Notes under the pieces: generated by a model
What the model was told of the DNA's origin: nothing
Database searches by the model: none
What the model saw: only the letters and a program-made list of their open reading frames with translations
Assembly (NCBI RefSeq): GCF_004791025.1
Contig: NZ_SRUO01000024.1
Span: forward strand, 33,010 to 97,009
DNA: 64,000 nucleotides
Direction of reading: 5' to 3'
Source of the DNA: Mesorhizobium sp. M4B.F.Ca.ET.203.01.1.1
Lineage (GTDB): Bacteria > Pseudomonadota > Alphaproteobacteria > Rhizobiales > Rhizobiaceae
Part shown: in pieces, positions 46,933 through 56,037 of the stretch
Layout of the letters: every line of letters begins with the position of its first letter
Position numbering within the stretch: position 1 is the first letter of the stretch
Made by a program: the position numbers and the translations under genes

Positions 46933-47856
46933 TCAACTGGAACCGAGGCCGAGCACGCGCTCCAGATTGTCATACGCCGCACGCTGCCTCGCTCGCGGCA
47001 TGCGTTCCAGATTGTGCAGCTTCCAGCGGACCGCGGGAAGCCTGTCGGCGCCCACGACATCGAGCAGGGTCCAATCCGGTCGACTGGCTTTGAACGATAG
47101 AAGAAATTTGCGCTGATTGTCGGTCAAAGCCCTGTTGAGGTCGCTGACCAGTCGTTCGCGAACGGTGAGGAGTTCGTCGAGGCTGACTTCGACCTGGGAC
47201 ATACGGACGAATTCCCCTTCGTAGATGCCGGCTATGTTCTTGCGGGTGGGTTGCAACAGTTCTGCCATCGTCCGGTTGTGGCTGATGAGGTAAACCAGAA
47301 AGGTCCTGACCAGATCCTCGGTGAGGCCCTCGCTCTCAACGAGCAGCTTGACGTCAAAAAGATCCCGCGGATGCTGCCGGTCGAGTGCGGCACAGATTTT
47401 TCCGGCATACAGGTCCGGAAAAGACAGCAGTTGCATTTCGACATAGCCGAACTGCTCTTCGACCGCCGGCGATACTTCGCGCAATTCCTCTGGAAGCACG
47501 GACCCGCGTAGCACCGGGGAGAGCTCGATCTTGATTCGGTCGGCGCCCTACGAAATGAAGAGGCGCAACGCATCGGCCTGATGCTCGAAGGAGCGAATGA
47601 TTTCGGTTCCGGGCATCGCGGCGCTGATGGCGTCCGCGATGCGGGCAAGCGCCTCCGCCACGTTTTTCAATGCCGTGTCGCGATCATCCATCGGCAGATA
47701 GACAAGGTCGATGTCGACGGAGAGGCGCGGCAGGTCGCGGACAAAGAGATTGATGGCGGTGCCGCCTTTCAGCGCAAACGATTTCTCGACTGCCACCAGT
47801 GGCAGGATGCGGGTCAGGAGGCGGACTTGTCCGTAGTAAGAGCTGGTGCTGTCCAC
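46933..47856 (-). pseudogene. AbiEii/AbiGii-type nucleotidyltransferase toxin with in-frame TAG
   Basis: The 5' part (ATG 47856) reads SFALKGGTAINLFVRDLPRL and SVDIDLVYLPMDD, the nucleotidyltransferase GG-T-A-x-N and DxD metal motifs. At 47548-47550 a TAG interrupts FIS*GADRIKIELS; the same frame continues as GSVLPEELREVSPAVEEQFG, FPDLYAGKICAALDRQHPRD and on to TGA 46933. Full length is 307 codons, normal for AbiEii. The TAG could be a CAG-to-TAG mutation. The truncated part keeps the metal motifs but not the C-terminal domain, so the toxin is likely inactive. Overlaps AbiEi by 43 bp. Confidence 0.9.
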
Positions 47857-48674
47857 ATCTCCTCCGGGATGGTTATGCGATATTTTGAATCGAGTCTGCC
47901 GTCCTTGGCCAGAACCCTGTTGCCGCTACCAAGGCCGAGCGCATCGAGCGCTTTGGGAGCGGGCAGCTTCTTGAACCATGCATAATTATTGCGCTCGGCC
48001 ATCCAGTAGAACAGGCGGCGAACCTTGACGCTGGTGCACTTGCGTAAAAGCTGCTCCATGCGCCGTGGCGAAAGCGTCGTCATCCCCTGAAGCAGTTGAT
48101 TGGCGTGCTCGAACGAGACCGTCTCCGGAACATCCATCAGCACCTCCAGATAGGCCCTTTCGGGCGATGATAAGGTGACAGACCAAAAATCCTGCTGCCG
48201 GCCCGGAGCTTGCACATCTACAAGCGTGCGCTCGACCGGATCATATTCGCGGTGGACGAGCCCGAATCCCAAAAGCGAGGGAAGGCCGTTGTGGCGTATG
48301 AATTTTACGGTCGGTATCGCATGGTTCAGCCAGGCCGGCAAAGCGGCCTTACTGTAAAGATGCACTGTCCTTTGGCGCGACAGCGGCAGGTAATGCGCAA
48401 ATCCCTGCAGCTCGAGCGCGGTCAGCCCGCCGACACTAAGATCCCTGCCGAATATGCTCTCCAAGGCGGCCACCACGCCTTGCCAGGTCAAATGAGTGCC
48501 GGGCCGCACATAGACGCCCGGCGCCAGCGATCTGAGCTGGTTGCTTTTGAGCAGATTATCCACTGCATGACGATCAAATTGCGGGCTCTGCTTCTTTAGC
48601 CATTGCTTCGTTACCGGAAGCCCCTCGGGTAGCAGGGTTTGAAGCAGCGCTCGGCGATCAGCATTCGTTGGCAT
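47814..48674 (-). CDS. type IV toxin-antitoxin system AbiEi-family antitoxin
   Basis: 286 residues: winged-helix N-terminus (about 8-60, LLPEGLPVTKQWLKKQSPQF, NLLKSNQLRSLAPGVYVRPG), then the AbiEi body with WQGVVAALESIFGRDLSVGG, GLVHREYDPVERTLVDVQAP. It neutralises the toxin by an RNA/phosphorylation-type mechanism and represses its own promoter. Two perfect palindromes lie just upstream. No premature stop. Confidence 0.88.
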   Translation of the reverse strand: MPTNADRRALLQTLLPEGLPVTKQWLKKQSPQFDRHAVDNLLKSNQLRSLAPGVYVRPGTHLTWQGVVAALESIFGRDLSVGGLTALELQGFAHYLPLSRQRTVHLYSKAALPAWLNHAIPTVKFIRHNGLPSLLGFGLVHREYDPVERTLVDVQAPGRQQDFWSVTLSSPERAYLEVLMDVPETVSFEHANQLLQGMTTLSPRRMEQLLRKCTSVKVRRLFYWMAERNNYAWFKKLPAPKALDALGLGSGNRVLAKDGRLDSKYRITIPEEMWTAPALTTDKSAS

Positions 48675-48696
48675 GGGTTTGTAGATTTCCGCATAC

Positions 48697-48787
48697 GCGG
48701 CGATGATCGCCGCAATTTTCCATTTTTATAAACTATCATGATCGCCATTGGTTTACAACAATTGGAATTTGCGGCGATTATCGCCGC
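48697..48787. promoter_or_regulatory. twin AbiEi operators
   Basis: Site 1 (48697-48713) is GCGGCGAT-G-ATCGCCGC. Site 2 (48771-48787) is GCGGCGAT-T-ATCGCCGC. Both are perfect 8-1-8 palindromes. A half-site ATCGCC lies between them near 48741. AbiEi proteins are known to bind paired repeats upstream of their own gene cooperatively, which fits this arrangement. Confidence 0.8.
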
Positions 48788-48854
48788 ATTATGGAAAAAA
48801 TGTAAACACATCTGTCATTAGCTGGACACCCGCCGACAACGCAAAGTGATGCGC

Positions 48855-49292
48855 CTAAACCCCGCCGGATTCTTTCGGATCGACATCCTCCGAAATCTCC
48901 TGCCGCAGCTTCGGCCCCTTCGCCAGCCGCCGGCCCAGGGCAGTGACAAAGGCCTCGTAGCGTTCCGCTGCCTTGGATCGCGCAGCCTGTGCTGCTGGCT
49001 CCGGCAAGGCGGGCGTAGTCGCCAACCAAAAGCGGACGAACACGGCCAAGGTCTCGACCGCGATGCCGCTATCGCGTTCCTGCCTGGCCAGGCGGCGGTC
49101 GACCTGGTCGAGGCGCTTGGTGATCGCGGCCTCGCGACGCTCATCCGCATCGGGCGACAGGAACGAAGCGATCGCGGCTTCGGCTATCATGGAGTGGGAT
49201 TGATCGCGTCGCGCCGCATAGTCCTGAAGCGTCGTCATGAGGGGCGGATCGAGATAGACGGAGATCTGCACTTTCTTCTGGCGAGCGGTCAT
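48855..49292 (-). CDS. CopG-family / ribbon-helix-helix protein of the transfer locus
   Basis: 145 residues: MTARQKKVQISVYLDPPLMT, LQDYAARRDQSHSMIAEAAI, a ribbon-helix-helix pattern, then a long helical tail. It lies 5 bp downstream of traG on the same strand. Small CopG-like proteins in this position occur beside TraG/RlxS genes and may assist relaxosome control (inference). Confidence 0.85.
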   Translation of the reverse strand: MTARQKKVQISVYLDPPLMTTLQDYAARRDQSHSMIAEAAIASFLSPDADERREAAITKRLDQVDRRLARQERDSGIAVETLAVFVRFWLATTPALPEPAAQAARSKAAERYEAFVTALGRRLAKGPKLRQEISEDVDPKESGGV

Positions 49293-49297
49293 GGCGG

Positions 49298-51283
49298 CTA
49301 CAACTCCATGCCATCATCGGGGTCCAGGGAAACCTGCCGTGCCACGCCCTCTACGAGGCGGGCCAGGCGTCGATTGCTGATGGCATCATCGTCGCCATCG
49401 TCGACCGGGTCGATCTCGAACTCGTTCTCGGTCGAGACCGTCTTCTCGGCTGGCGGCGCGCGATTGAGTTCGGGCTGTTGACGCTGCTCTGATCCAGTCG
49501 GATCTTCATCGTCCTGTCGCGGCGAGCCTGGGGGAGCGGCGGCCTCTTGGCCGGCCAGGACCGGCAGGTGGCTCCAATCATCGGGATGCCTTCCTTCTGG
49601 AGGCACCAGTTCAGGTGGCGGCAGGACGCGCTCCTTGAAGCGAATATCCTCATAGTAACGCGCCTTCTGGGCTCTGATCGGCGGCACACCCGCCACCATC
49701 ACGATCTCGTCGGTCGGTGGAAGCTGCATGACCTCTCCAGGGGTCAGCAACTGGCGGGCGGTCTCTTGCCTCGACACCATGAGATGCCCGAGCCAAGGCG
49801 ACAGCCGGTGACCAGCATAGTTCTTCATTGCCCGCATCTCCGTCGCTGTGCCCAGCGCGTCGGAGACACGCTTGGCGGTTCTTTCGTCGTTGGTCGCGAA
49901 GCTGACGCGAACATGACAGTTGTCGAGGATGGAGTTATTCGGGCCGTAAGCCTTTTCGATCTGATTCAGTGACTGAGCAATCAGGAAGCTCTTCAGCCCA
50001 TAGCCTGCCATGAAGGCCAGCGCGCTCTCGAAGAAGTCGAGGCGGCCGAGCGCTGGAAACTCATCCAGCATAAGCAGCAACCGGTGGCGGCTGGTCCTGG
50101 TATGCAGGTCCTCGGTCAGGCGACGTCCGATCTGGTTGAGGATGAGCCGTATGAGCGGCTTGGTCCGATTGATGTCGGACGGCGGCACGACCAGGTAGAG
50201 CGTCGCCGGTTGCTTGCCGCCGACGATGTCGGCGATCCGCCAGTCGCAGCGCCTTGTCACCTCGGCGACGACGGGATCGCGATAGAGGCCGAGGAAGGAC
50301 ATGGCGGTGGATAGCACGCCGGAGCGCTCGTTGTCGGATTTGTTGAGCAGTTCGCGCGCAGCACTGGCGATGACCGGATGCGGGCCGGGTTCACCGAGAT
50401 GCGCGGTTCGCATCATCGCCGCCAGCGTCGACTCGATCGGACGCTTCGGATCGGAGAGGAAGGCGGCAACGCCGGCGAGCGTCTTGTCCTTCTCGGCATA
50501 AAGGACGTGAAGGATCGCGCCGACCAGCAACGCGTGACTGGTCTTTTCCCAATGGTTGCGCTTCTCGAGGCTACCTTCCGGATCGACCAGAATGTCGGCG
50601 ATGTTCTGGACATCGCGAACCTCCCATTCGCCGCGGCGGACCTCGAGGAGTGGATTGTAGGCCGAGGATCTCGAATTGGTGGGATCGAAGAGCAGCACGC
50701 GACCGTGCAGTGCGCGGAAACCGGCGGTGAGCTGCCAGTTCTCACCCTTGATGTCGTGGACGATCGCGGAACCCGGCCAGGCAAACAGCGAAGGCACCAC
50801 CAGGCCGACACCCTTCCCCGAACGGGTGGGAGCAAAGCACAGAACATGCTCGGGTCCGTCGTGGCGCAGGTAGTGGAGATCGTAGCGTCCAAGCACGACG
50901 CCGTCGGCGCCAAGCAGGCCAGCCGCCTCCACTTCCCTCCTGCCGGCCCATCGAGCCGAACCGTAGGTGAAGACATTTTTGATTTCACGCGCCCGCCAAA
51001 CCGACATGCCGATCGCAACAATGATCGAGAGGAAGCCTCCGGACACGGCGATCAGTCCGCCTTCCACGAAAACATTCGGAGCGTAGGCGTCGTAAAAGTA
51101 CCACCACCAGAACAAGGAAGGCGGATAGTAGATGGGCAGGCCGGCCAGATCGAACCAGGGCGGCCCGAGTTGCGCCTGGTAGCCCAGCCTCCACGCGGTC
51201 CATTGCGTCGCTGTCCAGATCGTCAACAGGACGATCAGGAAGACCGTGAGTATCTGGCCCCAGAGGATTTTGGTGGCGGACAT
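49298..51283 (-). CDS. traG: type IV coupling protein TraG (VirD4-like)
   Basis: 661 residues from MSATKILWGQILTVFLIVLL. Two N-terminal membrane segments, then VLCFAPTRSGKGVGLVVPSL (Walker A) and RHRLLLMLDEFPALGRLDFF (Walker B). The hexamer links the relaxosome to the T4SS and pumps the transfer strand. The start at 51283 is favoured because the upstream part of the frame is antisense to rlxS. Located 22 bp downstream of rlxS. Confidence 0.95.
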   Translation of the reverse strand: MSATKILWGQILTVFLIVLLTIWTATQWTAWRLGYQAQLGPPWFDLAGLPIYYPPSLFWWWYFYDAYAPNVFVEGGLIAVSGGFLSIIVAIGMSVWRAREIKNVFTYGSARWAGRREVEAAGLLGADGVVLGRYDLHYLRHDGPEHVLCFAPTRSGKGVGLVVPSLFAWPGSAIVHDIKGENWQLTAGFRALHGRVLLFDPTNSRSSAYNPLLEVRRGEWEVRDVQNIADILVDPEGSLEKRNHWEKTSHALLVGAILHVLYAEKDKTLAGVAAFLSDPKRPIESTLAAMMRTAHLGEPGPHPVIASAARELLNKSDNERSGVLSTAMSFLGLYRDPVVAEVTRRCDWRIADIVGGKQPATLYLVVPPSDINRTKPLIRLILNQIGRRLTEDLHTRTSRHRLLLMLDEFPALGRLDFFESALAFMAGYGLKSFLIAQSLNQIEKAYGPNNSILDNCHVRVSFATNDERTAKRVSDALGTATEMRAMKNYAGHRLSPWLGHLMVSRQETARQLLTPGEVMQLPPTDEIVMVAGVPPIRAQKARYYEDIRFKERVLPPPELVPPEGRHPDDWSHLPVLAGQEAAAPPGSPRQDDEDPTGSEQRQQPELNRAPPAEKTVSTENEFEIDPVDDGDDDAISNRRLARLVEGVARQVSLDPDDGMEL

Positions 51284-51305
51284 GGCATCATCCCTTCTTG
51301 TGTCC

Positions 51306-53045
51306 TTAGAGGCCAAGCCCCCGCTTGCGGCCAAAGCTCCAGTCGACACCTCCGCCATCCCGGGAGACACCGGAGACATGCTGGCCGAGATGTTTTTCGA
51401 GGGAGGGCGTCCAGGGCACGAGTTGAAAGCCAAGGCCGTCGTCGACCATGGCAAAGCGGCCAGACGCAAGCGACAAGCGCTGGCGATAGATGCCGGCGAC
51501 ATAGGCTCCACTGGCAGGACGGTTGAACGGCTGTCCGGACTCGGCCGCGATCTTTGCACCGACCAGTTCGAGTTCTCGGCGGCGCAATGTCTCGATCAGG
51601 TTGCTGTTGAAAACAACGCGCGCACCCAAACGCTTCGCAAGGCCTTCGCTGATGAGGTGATCGGCACGCTGTTCCAAAGCTTCATGAACCTCGGCGCCGA
51701 AGCCACCTGCGCTCAAGGCGGCGGGCTTGCGAGCGATGGCTTGCCTGTCTAGCCAGGTCGCCCCAGCTGCCGTGATCTGCTCATGCAGGCCGAGGTCGGA
51801 GCGGACGGCGAGTGCAACCCTGCGCCGGCCCCTCGCATCTTCGAAGCTGCGCAATTCGACGATCGACCCTGGCGGGCCGTCCCCAGTTGCCTCCAGATCG
51901 CCAAGTCTGATGTGGTGCGTGCGTCCGTCGACACCGTCGACGACGGCGTAGGCTGTGCCGCTCAGCTCGTCGTCGAGACCGCGATCGAGCAGCCGCCCGA
52001 CAATGGGTGTATCGAGGCTTTCGGCCGCCAAGACATAACCGCCCGACCCGCGCTCGATCCCGCGCTCGGTCAAGGCGCGGTGCATTCGTTTGATGATGTC
52101 GCCACGCTCGCCGAGCGCGCGCAGGGTCGTCTCGGCCCTGTCGTCAATCACCCATTGACCTTGGGCAACTTGATCGGCAAGACCAAGGGCCTGGAGCTTG
52201 CGCAGGCGGCCGACCTTTTGCACGTGATACTCGTCGGTCGGCCTATAGGCACTTGGGGTAAGATCGATGGTGCCGGTGCGCGACATGTCGCGGCGCAGTT
52301 GACGATCAAGCTGGGTCCAGCGTTCGGCTTCGATCAGCCGCTGCAGATTGCGGCGGATGTCGAGATCCGACCGAGGGCCGAGTTCCTGGGTAACGAGATC
52401 GGCGGCTCGGGCGCGCATCCCTTCCTTGATGTAGTCGCGTGAGATGACGAGATCTTGCCCGTCACCTGTGCGTCCACGCAGGATGACGTGGATATGGGGA
52501 TTGTCGGTGTTCCAATGGTCCGCCGCGACCCAATCGAGCTTCGTGCCGAGATCCTTCTCCATATGCCGCATAAGGTCGCGGGTGAAGGATCTGAGGTCGG
52601 ACATCTCCGGCGCATCCTCTGGCGAGACGATGAACCGGAAATGGTGGCGGTCGCCATCACAGCGCTCGGCAAACACCTTGACGCTGGCATCATCGGCTTC
52701 GGGGCCGAACATGCGGGCCTTTTCCCCGTCACGGGTCACGCCCTCGCGTTGCAGGTAGGAAAGGTGTGCGGTGAGCGGGACGGCACGCCCGGAGTGACGA
52801 ACGACGCGGGTCTTGATGACCGTGACGCGCGAGCGACCGGCCAGCAGGCGGTTGGCCTGGATGTTGGCGATCCGGCCCCGGCCGAAGCGCGATCGGTTGC
52901 CCAGGCTGATTTGACCGGTGCGGGAGATGCTTCCACCAGCTTTCTTCGCCGCCGCCAAGGCCTGGGCGATGAACGGCCGCACGGCCTGATCGCGGTTGGA
53001 GCGTATTCGCCCCGGTCGGATGCGAAGCTCGCGCTCATCGGCCAT
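51306..53045 (-). CDS. rlxS: relaxase RlxS-like (VirD2-type fold, DUF3363)
   Basis: 579 residues from MADERELRIRPGRIRSNRDQ. Relaxase domain with HLSYLQREGVTRDGEKARMF, DRHHFRFIVSPEDAPEMSDL and the metal-binding HUH-type NPHIHVILRGRTGDGQDL. A DUF3363 C-terminal domain follows (DRGLDDELSGTAYAVVDGVD). It nicks oriT and pilots the strand. This is the relaxase class of Mesorhizobium symbiosis ICEs. Upstream is a repeat-rich 240-bp region (candidate oriT). Confidence 0.93.
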   Translation of the reverse strand: MADERELRIRPGRIRSNRDQAVRPFIAQALAAAKKAGGSISRTGQISLGNRSRFGRGRIANIQANRLLAGRSRVTVIKTRVVRHSGRAVPLTAHLSYLQREGVTRDGEKARMFGPEADDASVKVFAERCDGDRHHFRFIVSPEDAPEMSDLRSFTRDLMRHMEKDLGTKLDWVAADHWNTDNPHIHVILRGRTGDGQDLVISRDYIKEGMRARAADLVTQELGPRSDLDIRRNLQRLIEAERWTQLDRQLRRDMSRTGTIDLTPSAYRPTDEYHVQKVGRLRKLQALGLADQVAQGQWVIDDRAETTLRALGERGDIIKRMHRALTERGIERGSGGYVLAAESLDTPIVGRLLDRGLDDELSGTAYAVVDGVDGRTHHIRLGDLEATGDGPPGSIVELRSFEDARGRRRVALAVRSDLGLHEQITAAGATWLDRQAIARKPAALSAGGFGAEVHEALEQRADHLISEGLAKRLGARVVFNSNLIETLRRRELELVGAKIAAESGQPFNRPASGAYVAGIYRQRLSLASGRFAMVDDGLGFQLVPWTPSLEKHLGQHVSGVSRDGGGVDWSFGRKRGLGL

Positions 53046-53101
53046 GGCGTTGTCCTGCAACGTGGAAAAGAGGATGCCGATACAAAGCCTTGGGGATTCG
53101 A

Positions 53102-53186
53102 CGCACATTGCGCCGAATGACCGCAATGTGCGCAGGGCACCTGAAAATCCCCAAAAACCAACCGACCGGCCAGCACACAATGTGTG
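53102..53186. other. candidate oriT / relaxase-operator region
   Basis: Contains a perfect 11-bp inverted repeat CGCACATTGCG / CGCAATGTGCG (53102-53112 and 53122-53132, 9-nt loop) and a second CACACA-A-TGTGTG palindrome (53174-53186). Lies in the 240-bp gap between rlxS and the transglycosylase gene. oriT function is inferred from position only. Confidence 0.45.
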
Positions 53187-53288
53187 GGCTTTTATCTAGC
53201 CATCCCTCGGTTGTGTTGCCTGCCTCTCCCCTCTCCGCACGCCTTGCTGCGCCGGAGCACGAGATGACGCGAAAAGCGCTCACGCGGC

Positions 53289-54062
53289 TCATTGCGCGGA
53301 CCTTTCACTCGCTTTGGGCACGAACACGCCGGTTGAGCGAGGTTCGGCGTCAGCCCTTCTTGCCTTGGGCACAGCCTCCGAACCATCATCGCGGAAACGC
53401 CTCAGTTGCAGCGAACGGTCGCCTACCCGGTCGCCCGGCTGCACAACGAAGAGCGATGCCAGCTTCCAGTTGTGTTGAGTCGGGACTGCCGGACCAACAG
53501 CTTCCCCTGCGCCGTCATTGCCGATGGCGGATGTAACGACGGTGACATAGGCGCGCGTTTCGCGAGGCAGCCGCCTGCCTTGCAGTGAGGCCTCGTAGCG
53601 TCCGGGACCGGCGTTGTAGGCGGCGATCCAGCCGGGCGATCCGTAGCGGTCGAGCAGTTCGCGGATATAGGCCGAGCCTGCGATGATGTTGTCGTGCGGA
53701 TCGTAGGGATCGCGGCCCAGCCGGTACCTGTCGCGCAGATCGAACCAGGTATCAGGCACAATCTGCATCAGACCCATGGCGCCCTTGCGCGATATGGCGC
53801 GTTGGTCGCCGGCGCTTTCGGCGATGAGAACGGCGCGGATCCACGCGGGCGGAAGGCGAAAGCGCCTCGCCGCTTCCGCGATGTGGACGTCATAGAGTTT
53901 GCGCGCCGACGGCAAGTCGACTGTCGGGCTCTGCGCCAGGGCATGCGCGGAAACCAGGCATAGGATGCTGAGCCCGCCAAGCACGCCAACAGTTCTGCGC
54001 CGGCAGGTGCGAGGCGATGCGGGCGCTCCCGGTTGGGCCGTCGGCCGACGGCGCGCGGACAT
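53289..54062 (-). CDS. lytic transglycosylase of the transfer locus (SLT domain)
   Basis: About 257 residues from MSARRRPTAQPG; the start overlaps the DUF736 stop by one base (TGATG). An N-terminal signal/anchor (LGGLSILCLVSAHALA), then the SLT domain: WIRAVLIAESAGDQRAISRK with catalytic Glu, GAMGLMQIVPDTWFDL and GWIAAYNAGPGRYEASLQG. It locally cuts peptidoglycan for T4SS insertion. In R7A-type islands the same gene precedes rlxS. Confidence 0.92.
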   Translation of the reverse strand: MSARRRPTAQPGAPASPRTCRRRTVGVLGGLSILCLVSAHALAQSPTVDLPSARKLYDVHIAEAARRFRLPPAWIRAVLIAESAGDQRAISRKGAMGLMQIVPDTWFDLRDRYRLGRDPYDPHDNIIAGSAYIRELLDRYGSPGWIAAYNAGPGRYEASLQGRRLPRETRAYVTVVTSAIGNDGAGEAVGPAVPTQHNWKLASLFVVQPGDRVGDRSLQLRRFRDDGSEAVPKARRADAEPRSTGVFVPKASERSAQ

Positions 54063-54400
54063 CACCTGTCCTTCTCTGCGCGCTCACGCGGGCGCGACCA
54101 TTGCAAGGACCAGGAGTTGTTGTCGTCACCGTTCTGGAACAGATAGGCGCGGATCGGCTGCGCGAAAGTCGGGTCATCTAGCTGCAGCGTTACGAACTCG
54201 CCGGCCTTTTCGCTCGAGTGTTTCCAACCGGCGCCGATCGCGGTGCCGTCTTCTGCTCCAGCGTGCACACGATAGTCGGGCGCATTGTCCGCATCGCTCG
54301 CTTCCGCCACGACGATCGCAATCTCGAGGTTGAGGCTGAGCGTGCGGATTCGACCTGAATACCCCGTCTGATGGCGGATAAACTCTCCGATCTGTGGCAT
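54062..54400 (-). CDS. DUF736 protein (copy 1)
   Basis: 112 residues from MPQIGEFIRHQTGYSGRIRT; CAGGAGACAGG precedes the ATG at 54400. DUF736 pattern: GEF...G.I.TL.., GAGWKHSSEKAGEFVTLQLD, FAQPIRAYLFQNGDDNNSWS and LQWSRPRER. These small proteins are found in rhizobial transfer loci; the role is not established. Paralogue at 57376-57702. Confidence 0.9.
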   Translation of the reverse strand: MPQIGEFIRHQTGYSGRIRTLSLNLEIAIVVAEASDADNAPDYRVHAGAEDGTAIGAGWKHSSEKAGEFVTLQLDDPTFAQPIRAYLFQNGDDNNSWSLQWSRPRERAEKDR

Positions 54401-54468
54401 GTCCTGTCTCCTGTCTTGATGGGTGCGGTGACGATCCAACGGCACGGAAGGTGCCGCCGGTGGCGCGC

Positions 54469-55014
54469 TCACCGCGCTGACGCGCGCCATTGGAAGCGGC
54501 CGTCGCCCTGCTCATCCGTCCACAGGGGAACCGCGCGGCCGACGATGTGATCTATGGGGAGGAGGCCGAAGTAACGACCGTCGAAGCTGTCACGGACTTG
54601 ACTGTTCATCAGGAAGACGGCGCCGACGGGAATGGGCCGGCAGCCCTGCCAATCTGGCAGATCGCGACCGGCGCGATCGCGTTTGAGCGCCGTGCCGACT
54701 TCGGTGCCATCCACGGAAATGGTGAGCCCTTTCCGACACACGGTCTGGCCAGAAACTGCAACGACGTGCTTGAGCAACAGCACGCCCTTCGGCAGATAGC
54801 CGCGCTCGGCAAGCAATGTTGCGAGCGGTTCGGGTGCCTCTATGGCAACGAGATCGGTTGCCGAGAACGGCACGCCGCCGTCGATCAGGTACAGGCCGAT
54901 TGGCGTGCTGGCTGAAGCATTCCAGATGAACCTTGGCGACGTCGCGGTGGACGCGGGAAAGAGCATGGCCGTGGTCGCCAACGCGGTCGCAAGGAAAATT
55001 ACGGGCCGCGTCAT
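54469..55014 (-). CDS. traF: S26-family signal peptidase TraF
   Basis: 181 residues: membrane anchor MTRPVIFLATALATTAMLFP; catalytic Ser in RFIWNASASTPIGLYLIDGG, catalytic Lys in PKGVLLLKHVVAVSGQTVCR, and VPVGAVFLMNSQ-like VGAVFLMNSQVRDSFDGRY. It matures the pilin (cyclic pilin in Trb systems). The ATG overlaps the DUF2840 stop (ATGA). Confidence 0.92.
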   Translation of the reverse strand: MTRPVIFLATALATTAMLFPASTATSPRFIWNASASTPIGLYLIDGGVPFSATDLVAIEAPEPLATLLAERGYLPKGVLLLKHVVAVSGQTVCRKGLTISVDGTEVGTALKRDRAGRDLPDWQGCRPIPVGAVFLMNSQVRDSFDGRYFGLLPIDHIVGRAVPLWTDEQGDGRFQWRASAR

Positions 55015-55529
55015 GGCTGAACCCGCCGGCGGAGCAAATGGGCGCGGTGAAGATCCAGCGTATAGGCGCGTGGCTCCTGTCCGGCTGTCAATCGGTTGTG
55101 GACATGCCGCCAGTGATCGGCTGAGACCGCTTGCGGATCGATGCCGAGTTGCTCGATGCCATCGATCGTCTGCAACACCCGCTCCACCTTGGGCCAGCCC
55201 TCGGACTTGAGCAGGATGTCGCCGCCGGGTCGCACGAAAGGCAGCGTCTGGTGGGCTTCGCCCTCGCCAACGACGCGCACGATATCGACACGGGAAATGA
55301 TCGTGCCGAAGTCATTCGCGGCCCAGCGAACGAAGGCAAAGACGGCGCCAGGACGAAACGAAACAATGCGCCGGTGTCGGTCGAGGACCTTCTCCTTAGC
55401 GACCGAACCGAAGCGGATCCAGGATTCGATCTTCTTCTCAACCCACGTTAGTTCGACGTGGGTCAAGCCATCATCGTCAATCGCGCCGAGCCCCGAGCGG
55501 CCTGAACGGAAGTCAACGACAGTGCCCAT
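55011..55529 (-). CDS. DUF2840 protein of the transfer locus
   Basis: 172 residues: THVELTWVEKKIESWIRFGS, FAFVRWAANDFGTIISRVDI and VLQTIDGIEQLGIDPQAVSA. The family nearly always sits between the excisionase/ParA and traF genes of rhizobial ICEs. An N-terminal extension (MGTVVDFRSGRSGLGAIDDD) precedes the usual start T/MTHVELTWVEK, so the true start may be internal. Function unknown. Confidence 0.88.
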   Translation of the reverse strand: MGTVVDFRSGRSGLGAIDDDGLTHVELTWVEKKIESWIRFGSVAKEKVLDRHRRIVSFRPGAVFAFVRWAANDFGTIISRVDIVRVVGEGEAHQTLPFVRPGGDILLKSEGWPKVERVLQTIDGIEQLGIDPQAVSADHWRHVHNRLTAGQEPRAYTLDLHRAHLLRRRVQP

Positions 55530-55628
55530 TGGCTGTCTCCTGATTTCACGGGGGAAGCAGGCGGCGAGATGTCGTCGCCGAGGTGATGCCAGCGTGGTGA
55601 CTCACCGCGCCTTGGCGCGGGGCACAGG

Positions 55629-55910
55629 TCAGCGCCCATACCGACCGGTCGGCGCAAAAGCTGCCGGCGGATGCCGCTTGGCGGGAAGCACGGAACCGCG
55701 TGGGTCCGAAGTCGAGGTCACTGCGCCGCGCTCAGCCCATGCCTGGAGCTCGTCGACGGCGTAGACGACACGGCCGCCAAGTTTGCGATAGCCAGGGCCA
55801 GTGCCGTAGGTGCGGTGTTTCTCCAGCGTGCGGGACGACAGGCTGAGGAACTCGGCAGCTTCCTTGGTGCGCAGAAAGCGCGGCGGCAAAACGGCTAGAT
55901 CTGGTCGCAT
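55629..55910 (-). CDS. rdfS: AlpA/MerR-type excisionase, RdfS-like recombination directionality factor
   Basis: 93 residues: FLRTKEAAEFLSLSSRTLEK, HRTYGTGPGYRKLGGRVVYA and VDELQAWAERGAV form a winged-helix DNA-binding excisionase. Its location ahead of DUF2840, traF, transglycosylase and rlxS is the same as rdfS in ICEMlSymR7A. RdfS shifts IntS integrase toward excision and is activated by FseA in that system. The gene name is an inference from family and synteny. Confidence 0.8.
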   Translation of the reverse strand: MRPDLAVLPPRFLRTKEAAEFLSLSSRTLEKHRTYGTGPGYRKLGGRVVYAVDELQAWAERGAVTSTSDPRGSVLPAKRHPPAAFAPTGRYGR

Positions 55911-56037
55911 GTAACGAGCCTCCGTGGAGTTTTGAGAACCGCTGGTGCTCAGCGGCGGACAGCGACCACCGTGGCGGAAAGGCGACTTCGCAGAGGATGG
56001 GGAAGATTGGGGGGCGCAATATTCCCACCCGGGAGCG

